From assembly GCA_947472965.1 (NCBI GenBank), contig CANJEF010000046.1:1-8076 (forward strand): a stretch of DNA of 8,076 nt, written 5' to 3'. This document shows, one piece after another, positions 1 through 6,663 of the stretch. The notes under the pieces were generated by a model. That model did no database searches. It was not told where the DNA came from and saw only the letters and a list, made by a program, of their open reading frames with translations. The stretch's first letter is position 1. Every line of letters starts with the position of its first letter. The DNA is from Sphingobacteriales bacterium. GTDB lineage: Bacteria; Bacteroidota; Bacteroidia; Chitinophagales; Chitinophagaceae. The position numbers and the translations under genes were made by a program.

Positions 1-183
1 AAAACGGTTACGTTAGTTAAGGGGTTTGTTGGAAGTGAGATTGACCTTGGTGAATTAGGCAAGAAGCTAAAGAATCATTGTGGAGCAGGTGGCGCAGTAA
101 AAGACGGTGAGATTATTTTGCAAGGGGATCACAGGGATAAAGTAAAAATATGGCTTGCAAAGAGTAATTATAAGGTAAAATAA
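1..183 (+). CDS. SUI1/YciH-family translation initiation factor, C-terminal part
   Basis: The reading frame is open from the first base, so the 5' end lies outside the window. The 60 visible residues match the C-terminal half of the SUI1/eIF1-like fold (bacterial YciH): a VTLVKGF strand, then LGELGKKLKNHCGAGGAVKDG with the glycine-rich turn typical of the family, then EIILQGDHRDKVKIWL and a short basic tail ending in TAA at 181-183. Family members are about 110 residues long, so roughly half is present. In archaea and eukaryotes SUI1 proteins monitor start-codon selection on the small ribosomal subunit. The bacterial role is much less clear and is assumed here only from the fold. A strong hairpin follows directly after the stop codon. 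The family call is confident; the start and operon context cannot be seen. Confidence 0.88.
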   Translation, partial: KTVTLVKGFVGSEIDLGELGKKLKNHCGAGGAVKDGEIILQGDHRDKVKIWLAKSNYKVK

Positions 184-210
184 AAAGACAGGCCTTGTAG
201 CCTGTCTTTT
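183..210. terminator. Bidirectional intrinsic terminator
   Basis: A perfect 11-bp inverted repeat, AAAAGACAGGC at 183-193 and GCCTGTCTTTT at 200-210, encloses a 6-base loop. The GC-rich core (GACAGGC) is flanked by A and T runs, so either strand reads as stem plus U-tract. It begins at the last base of the SUI1-like stop codon and lies 20 bp past the stop of the 231-422 gene on the other strand. It therefore probably ends both convergent transcripts, including the gyrB one. Confidence 0.85.
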
Positions 211-230
211 GAAATGTTTTCATTCAAATA

Positions 231-422
231 CTACCAGCCTTGTTGGGCCTCGCCTGACTTAATTGCTTCAAGAGCTTTAGCCTCTCCCAAAAGGGCGGTC
301 AACTTATTTCCTTTTCCGTCATTTCCTTTTGCGATGTAACCTCCTTTGGCAGTTTTGCTTATAACGGCATCTTTCATTGGAACATTCTTTTCTTTCGTTT
401 TAACATTGTAAGCTGTGAGCAT
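231..422 (-). CDS. Small conserved-looking protein downstream of gyrB, function unknown
   Basis: This 63-residue protein starts at ATG 422-420, just 28 bp after the gyrB stop codon, and ends with TAG at 233-231, 20 bp before the terminator hairpin. It therefore looks like the last gene of a gyrB transcript. It is soluble and lysine/glycine-rich, with no signal peptide, no membrane segment and no cysteine. Visible blocks are AYNVKTKEK near residue 4, MKDAVISKTAKGGYIAKG (16-33), then a C-terminal LTALLGEAKALEAIKSG helix and a terminal tryptophan. The first half resembles, position by position, small zinc-ribbon domains of the YCVKCRxK type (DUF5679-like), but with the metal cysteines replaced; this similarity is from memory and tentative. 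The leader is A-rich (TTTTTTTCACTAATTAAAAA) with no Shine-Dalgarno, as usual in Bacteroidota. The gene is likely real because of its fit between gyrB and the terminator. No function is proposed. Confidence 0.72.
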   Translation of the reverse strand: MLTAYNVKTKEKNVPMKDAVISKTAKGGYIAKGNDGKGNKLTALLGEAKALEAIKSGEAQQGW

Positions 423-450
423 GTTGATTGTTTTTAATTAGTGAAAAAAA

Positions 451-2481
<2,031 letters not shown>

Positions 2482-2601
2482 TTAATAAAGCTCGGCTAAG
2501 GTGATTTTTTGTGGGGAAAAGGGCCTTGTTTTTGAACCTAATTTCCACAAAAAACTACTGTTTTATAACTTTCCTTTTTCAACTACAATCAATTAACTGC
2601 A

Positions 2602-2609
2602 TACCTTTG
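2602..2609 (+). promoter_or_regulatory. Predicted -7 element of the AraC-family gene
   Basis: TACCTTTG matches TAnnTTTG exactly and is the only such match facing this gene in the 138-bp divergent gap (2476-2613). It ends only 4 bases before the first ATG (2614). If used, transcription would begin at about 2612-2616, giving either a leaderless message or initiation at the third methionine (2635). The -33 region (about 2575-2583) is T-rich but has no clear TTG. The rest of the gap is AT-rich and shows no gene. Confidence 0.5.
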
Positions 2610-2613
2610 CCCA

Positions 2614-3558
2614 ATGATGCTTTTTTCAAAGAAAATGAATGTTGCTGAAGTGCCAGGTTGGAATGTGTATTCTGCTTTTCCCATTGTATTTTCAAAAGAA
2701 AAAAAAATACCTGGCTCTTGGCAATTTCAAGTTCAACGCCATCAGCGTGAGCTGTTGTACAAGATCGAAGATGAGGGGTCTATGTATTATAAATATGATT
2801 TACAAGTCCAAGAACAATACATCGAATTGAGGTTTTGTGTAAGCGGACAATCTTATTGCAATCAACCTAATTTCAATTGCGAAGATTGCAAACTCAATAA
2901 GAATGCGGGTTGTGTGGAACAAACAAATACGATCGACTTGCTTCAATTCAGGTTTGAGCCCCTTCATTTGAAAAACTTGATTAGGTCGGGCGATACCCAA
3001 ACGGAGACAGATGCTATTTTAAATTTCAAGTACAATCACAGCTTCACCCGGCCGATACAGATTACAGGAAGAATAAGGCAAACGCTAGATACTATTTTGA
3101 ACCACCATTATACAGAGGCAGTTGAAAATATATTTGTTAATGCACAAACCCAGATTCTTTTGTTGTATTGTCTTGAGACAATGAACGCCCTAAAAGAAGA
3201 TGAAGTGCCGGCTTGTAAATTCCTTGCCCACCAGGATGAAAGGAATAAAATCATAAAAGCAAGGGAAATACTGTTGAAACACATAGGCGATCCAATCACC
3301 ATCAAGGAACTGAGCCGAAAAGTGGCTATCAATGAATGCTACCTCAAAAAAGGGTTTAAAGTAATGTTTGGAACCACTGTTTTTGATTTTTACCAAGATC
3401 AGCGCATGGAGCATGCCCGCTATTTACTTTATCAAGATGGGCTCTCCGTTTCTGAAGTCTCCGCCCAACTAGGATATTCTTCGATTTCTCATTTTTCAAC
3501 TGCTTTTAAGAAACACACAGGGATCAAACCTTGCGAAATTTTATGGGCTAGGGGGTAA
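2614..3558 (+). CDS. AraC-family transcriptional regulator with an N-terminal cysteine cluster
   Basis: This cytoplasmic DNA-binding regulator is 314 residues from the first ATG, or 307 from M8 (2635). The C-terminal ~105 residues are a complete AraC/XylS domain with two helix-turn-helix units: ITIKELSRKVAINECYLKKGF (about 228-248) and SVSEVSAQLGYSSISHFSTAFKKHTGIKP (about 278-306). The second holds the hallmark GYSSISHFSxAFKKHxGxxP. The N-terminal ~200 residues are an uncharacterised sensing region. It contains C75 and the cluster C82-x6-C89-x2-C92-x7-C100, spacing that suggests a metal or redox site, although no ligand can be read from sequence alone. No membrane segments are evident. The gene diverges from gyrB and is followed after 154 bp by the ECF sigma gene on the same strand. 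It could regulate the carotenoid operon, but nothing in the sequence proves this. The family assignment is firm; target and ligand are unknown. Confidence 0.92.
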   Translation: MMLFSKKMNVAEVPGWNVYSAFPIVFSKEKKIPGSWQFQVQRHQRELLYKIEDEGSMYYKYDLQVQEQYIELRFCVSGQSYCNQPNFNCEDCKLNKNAGCVEQTNTIDLLQFRFEPLHLKNLIRSGDTQTETDAILNFKYNHSFTRPIQITGRIRQTLDTILNHHYTEAVENIFVNAQTQILLLYCLETMNALKEDEVPACKFLAHQDERNKIIKAREILLKHIGDPITIKELSRKVAINECYLKKGFKVMFGTTVFDFYQDQRMEHARYLLYQDGLSVSEVSAQLGYSSISHFSTAFKKHTGIKPCEILWARG

Positions 3559-3619
3559 ATACATCCCATTTGGATTTCATAATCAATCGCTAATTATTGA
3601 TAGTCAGTGCTTTAGTATT

Positions 3620-3707
3620 TTGTTTAATTTTTTACCTAAGAATCTTAAACAATTATTTTTTCGTCACAAACTTCTTGTCTAACTTCGGTACAGCAAAAGT
3701 TAAACAC
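3620..3707. promoter_or_regulatory. Putative operator array: two inverted repeats of an 11-bp half-site before the sigma gene
   Basis: The half-site consensus is TTGTTTAACTT. Copies are: forward TTGTTTAATTT at 3620-3630, reverse ATCTTAAACAA at 3642-3652, forward TTGTCTAACTT at 3675-3685 and reverse AAGTTAAACAC at 3697-3707, matching 10, 9, 10 and 10 of 11 positions. Both inverted pairs have an 11-bp spacer, and the four starts differ by 22, 33 and 22 bp, so all share one 11-bp phase. The third copy overlaps TAACTTCG (3680-3687), a one-mismatch -7-like element. The last copy ends 5 bases before the ATG at 3713. The array sits where a regulator of the sigma-crtI-crtB operon would bind. The bound protein is unknown, and because the region is AT-rich some matches could be chance. 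Confidence 0.55.
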
Positions 3708-3712
3708 ATATT

Positions 3713-4213
3713 ATGTCTACACAAGAATTTAGCCAACTGCTTCTGCAAAACTCTGAGTATCTAAAGCCTTTCGCCGTGACTTTAACGAAAGACCAAGAGA
3801 CGGCAAAGGATCTTCTTCAAGAAACTATGTTCAGAGCCTTGTCAAACCAAGAGAAATACAGTGTTGGAACAAATATCAAAGCATGGCTCTATACCATCAT
3901 GCGCAATATTTTTATCAATAACTACAGACGTAAATCCAAGCAAAATACTATTTTCGATAACAGTCCCAATGATTTTTTACTCGATTACAACCAATCTGCA
4001 GTTGCAAACGAAGCGGAATCCAACATGCGAATAAAATATATCAATACAGCTATTCATAACCTGCCTGGTATTTTCAAGCAGCCCTTTATGTTGTATTTTG
4101 AAGGGTATAAGTACCATGAAATCGCGGATATGCTTGAAGAACCCCTGGGTACCATCAAGAGCCGCATACATTTCGCACGCCGACTGTTAAAAGCTCAAAT
4201 CAATAAGCATTAA
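3713..4213 (+). CDS. ECF-type RNA polymerase sigma factor (sigma-70 family, group 4)
   Basis: This 166-residue protein has the standard two-domain ECF layout. Sigma region 2 spans roughly residues 12-77 and includes AKDLLQETMFRAL (31-43), which contacts core polymerase and the -10 element, and NIKAWLYTIMRNIFINNYRRKSK (54-76). A variable linker follows, then region 4 from about 108 to 163 with LPGIFKQPFMLYFEGYKYHEIADML and the recognition helix LGTIKSRIHFARRLL. Region 3 is absent, as expected for ECF factors. The gene is the first of an apparent operon, 12 bp before crtI, so its likely job is to direct RNA polymerase to carotenoid or light/stress promoters, as CarQ does in Myxococcus. That role is inferred from context. 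No anti-sigma gene lies next to it. The start ATG 3713 gives a normal-length N-terminus. No Shine-Dalgarno is visible. A putative operator array lies immediately upstream. Confidence 0.93.
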   Translation: MSTQEFSQLLLQNSEYLKPFAVTLTKDQETAKDLLQETMFRALSNQEKYSVGTNIKAWLYTIMRNIFINNYRRKSKQNTIFDNSPNDFLLDYNQSAVANEAESNMRIKYINTAIHNLPGIFKQPFMLYFEGYKYHEIADMLEEPLGTIKSRIHFARRLLKAQINKH

Positions 4214-4225
4214 TCAATAAATATA

Positions 4226-5698
4226 GTGTCAAAAAAAGCAGTTGTTATTGGAAGTGGTTTTGCTGGCCTTTCTGCAGCTTCCTTTCTTGCAAATGCTGGC
4301 TGGAAGGTTGATGTATTGGAAAAACATGATCAACCGGGTGGGAGGGCAAGGCAATTCAAAGTTGATGGATTTACATTTGACATGGGTCCGAGTTGGTACT
4401 GGATGCCGGATGTTTTTGAACGTTATTTTTCCCAGTTCAACCAGACAGTTTCTGAATATTATACACTCAAAAGGTTAGACCCTTCCTATAGGATTTATTG
4501 GGACGGTGAATTCATGGATATCCCCGCCGATTATTCAGCACTTAAGGAATTATTTGAAAAGACTGAGCATGGTGCTGGTCTTCAACTGGATGCTTTCATG
4601 GAGGAAGCCGCTTACAAATATAAGGTTGGGATCAACAAACTTGTGTTTAAGCCGGGTCAGTCCATGACTGAATTTCTTGATATTGATTTAATAAAGGGAT
4701 TGTTCAAGCTCGATGTCTTTAATGACATCAAAAAACACATAGGTAAATATTTCAAGAATCCGAAGCTCAGACAAATGATGGAGTTTCCTGTACTGTTTCT
4801 TGGAGCATTGCCTGAAAACACCCCAGCATTATACAGCTTGATGAATTATGCTGATGTAAAACTCGGTACTTGGTTCCCAGATGGGGGCATGTACAAGATT
4901 GTTGAAGGAATGCACAAGCTTGCAGAACAACAGGGTGTTACCTTTCATTTCAATGAAGATGTTTGTTCGATTGATGTTCATGATGGCATCGCACGATCTG
5001 TGTGTTCAAAAAGCGGCAATCGATTCGATGCTGATGTTGTTGTAGGCGCTGCAGATTATCATTTCATGGAAACAAATTTGCTAGAAAAAAAATACCAAAG
5101 TTATTCGAAAGCATATTGGGATAAAAGAGTAATGGCTCCAGGATCCCTGATTTATTATGTGGGACTGAACACAAAGGTTCCAAATCTTCCACATCATTCA
5201 CTTTTTTTTGACGTTCCTTTTGGTGATCATGCTGCAGAGATATATACAGACCCGGCATGGCCAAAAAAACCGTTGTTTTATTTAAGCGCTACCTCAGTTA
5301 CGGATCCTTCACAAGCGCCTGATGGTTGTGAAAACCTTTTCTTTTTAATTCCAATTGCTGCAGGGTTAGAAGGCGATACTGAAGCAATACGCTCACATTA
5401 TTTCGATTTGCTTGCTGATCGATTGAAAGAAAAAACGGGACTTGACATCAGAAATCACATAGTATACAAAAGATCCTACTCATATACTGACTTCGTTGGT
5501 GATTACAATGCATTTAAGGGCAATGCCTACGGACTTGCCAATACATTGATGCAAACAGCCATTTTAAAGCCATCTTGTGTCAGTAAAAAAGTAAACAATC
5601 TTTATTACACAGGTCAACTTACTGTTCCAGGCCCAGGAGTACCTCCTAGTTTGATCAGCGGAGAAGTTGTGGCTGGTTTGATTAACAGTAGACACTAA
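4226..5698 (+). CDS. crtI: Phytoene desaturase (CrtI family)
   Basis: CrtI is an FAD-dependent, membrane-associated desaturase that introduces conjugated double bases of unsaturation (double bonds) into phytoene to give neurosporene or lycopene. The 490-residue protein matches the family length. The N-terminal Rossmann motif VVIGSGFAGLSAASFLA (about 6-22) is followed by the acidic strand end VDVLEKHDQPGGRA (28-41). FTFDMGPSW (49-57) is a typical CrtI block. The C-terminal flavin motif is YYTGQLTVPGPGVPPSLISG (460-479). The start is GTG 4226-4228, giving MSKKAVVIG; no other in-frame start preserves the Rossmann strand so well. It follows the sigma gene by 12 bp and is followed 69 bp later by crtB, so the three are probably co-transcribed. 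The family also includes diapophytoene desaturase (CrtN) and later-step desaturases (CrtD). The crtB partner makes the phytoene step the best reading, but the number of desaturations cannot be read from sequence. Confidence 0.92.
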   Translation: MSKKAVVIGSGFAGLSAASFLANAGWKVDVLEKHDQPGGRARQFKVDGFTFDMGPSWYWMPDVFERYFSQFNQTVSEYYTLKRLDPSYRIYWDGEFMDIPADYSALKELFEKTEHGAGLQLDAFMEEAAYKYKVGINKLVFKPGQSMTEFLDIDLIKGLFKLDVFNDIKKHIGKYFKNPKLRQMMEFPVLFLGALPENTPALYSLMNYADVKLGTWFPDGGMYKIVEGMHKLAEQQGVTFHFNEDVCSIDVHDGIARSVCSKSGNRFDADVVVGAADYHFMETNLLEKKYQSYSKAYWDKRVMAPGSLIYYVGLNTKVPNLPHHSLFFDVPFGDHAAEIYTDPAWPKKPLFYLSATSVTDPSQAPDGCENLFFLIPIAAGLEGDTEAIRSHYFDLLADRLKEKTGLDIRNHIVYKRSYSYTDFVGDYNAFKGNAYGLANTLMQTAILKPSCVSKKVNNLYYTGQLTVPGPGVPPSLISGEVVAGLINSRH

Positions 5699-5709
5699 AA
5701 GTTAAACAA
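5678..5709. promoter_or_regulatory. Putative operator half-sites at the crtI-crtB junction
   Basis: AAGTTAAACAA at 5699-5709, starting right after the crtI stop codon, is a perfect reverse copy of the TTGTTTAACTT half-site found before the sigma gene. The match to the copy at 3697 extends to 12 bases, AAAAGTTAAACA at 3695-3706 and 5697-5708. A weaker forward partner, TTGATTAACAG (8 of 11), is at 5678-5688 inside the last crtI codons, with a 10-bp rather than 11-bp spacer. The perfect copy is the convincing part; the partner may be coincidence. Confidence 0.4.
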
Positions 5710-5726
5710 CCATGCTTGTCGTTTTC

Positions 5727-5751
5727 TACCTTTTGGTATTCAATTTTTTTT
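5727..5751 (+). other. Weak hairpin plus T-run in the crtI-crtB gap
   Basis: TACC (5727-5730) and GGTA (5735-5738) can pair around a TTTT loop, and a run of eight T bases follows at 5744-5751. The stem is only 4 bp, so it is at best a weak pause or partial terminator that could lower crtB expression relative to crtI. TACCTTTTG here also resembles a -7 element with one extra T. Neither reading is strong. Confidence 0.2.
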
Positions 5752-5767
5752 AGTTAATTTCAATTTG

Positions 5768-6604
5768 ATGATCAGTACATTTCATGAAGTATCTCACCAA
5801 TGCAGTCGCATCACTACGAAGCGATACAGCACTTCATTTAGCAGTGCAATCAAATTATTGGATAAAAAAATACAGGGTCCGATATATGATATTTATGGTT
5901 TTGTAAGATTTGCTGATGAAATTGTTGATACGTTTCATGAGCACGACAAAGCAGGTTTGTTGGCAAAATTCAAGGTTGAAACCTATGAGGCAATTTCAAG
6001 TAACATCAGTTTAAACCCCATATTAAATAGTTTTCAGCGCACAGTAAATCTTTACAACATTGATCATGCTTTAATCGAGGCCTTTTTCAAAAGCATGGAA
6101 TTTGACCTCGGCAAAACAACCTATGATTCTGAAGGGTACGCTGAATATATTTATGGAAGTGCGGAGGTAGTTGGTTTAATGTGCCTTTATGTTTTTTGCG
6201 GCGGGGATAAGAAAGCTTATGAGCATTTGAGGCCTTCTGCACAATCGTTGGGTGCAGCCTTTCAGAAAGTAAACTTCCTCAGGGACGTAAAAGCGGATTA
6301 CCAGCAATTGAATAGGGTTTATTTCCCTGGTGTTGATTTCAACTCATTCACATCAGAGATGAAGACGGGTATTGAGCAGGACATTGCCAAGGATTTCGCT
6401 GAAGCATACACTGGCATTATTCAGTTGCCATTGAATTCGCGTTTTGGCGTTTACCTTGCATATAAATATTATCTCAGCCTTTTCAAGAAAATAAAGTCAT
6501 TAAAGCCTCAACATATTTTGGAAGAACGCATACGAATTCCAAATTATATGAAAGCATGGGTTGCTACCAAGGTGGTTATCAGAACCCAATTCAATATTTT
6601 ATAA
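5768..6604 (+). CDS. crtB: Phytoene synthase (CrtB, squalene/phytoene synthase family)
   Basis: This enzyme condenses two geranylgeranyl diphosphates head-to-head, through prephytoene diphosphate, into phytoene, the first committed step of C40 carotenoid synthesis. The 278-residue length fits bacterial CrtB. Both magnesium-diphosphate binding motifs are intact: D50-EIV-D54 in FVRFADEIVDTF, and N169-FLRDVKAD (D173, D177) followed by NRVYFP (182-187). The early YSTSFSSAIKLL segment (20-31) is the usual substrate-flap region. The start is ATG 5768; the TTG just before it adds only one residue and is not needed. It lies 69 bp after crtI on the same strand and converges with the downstream hydrolase gene. 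A C30 diapophytoene or squalene synthase is a possible alternative within the same fold, but pairing with a CrtI-type desaturase favours CrtB. Confidence 0.93.
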   Translation: MISTFHEVSHQCSRITTKRYSTSFSSAIKLLDKKIQGPIYDIYGFVRFADEIVDTFHEHDKAGLLAKFKVETYEAISSNISLNPILNSFQRTVNLYNIDHALIEAFFKSMEFDLGKTTYDSEGYAEYIYGSAEVVGLMCLYVFCGGDKKAYEHLRPSAQSLGAAFQKVNFLRDVKADYQQLNRVYFPGVDFNSFTSEMKTGIEQDIAKDFAEAYTGIIQLPLNSRFGVYLAYKYYLSLFKKIKSLKPQHILEERIRIPNYMKAWVATKVVIRTQFNIL

Positions 6605-6663
6605 GTCGTTTTTAGGATTGGCAATAGCGTTTATAAGATCTATTCAGTTGAGAAAGACTTCTA

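Noticed and set aside
2561..2571. TTTTATAACTT, 9 of 11 matches to the carotenoid-operon half-site, in the gyrB/AraC gap.
   Set aside because: It has no inverted partner at an 11-bp spacing and the gap is AT-rich, so it is not counted as an operator.
3582..3601. Inverted repeat ATCAAT / ATTGAT with an 8-base loop just after the AraC-type gene.
   Set aside because: The stem is 6 bp and AT-only apart from one G-C pair, with no T-run, so it is too weak for a terminator and could be chance in AT-rich DNA.
6605..6663. Possible terminator between convergent crtB and the hydrolase gene.
   Set aside because: Only the short palindrome AGATCT and distant AAGTC/GACTT arms were seen; there is no GC-rich stem followed by a T-run.
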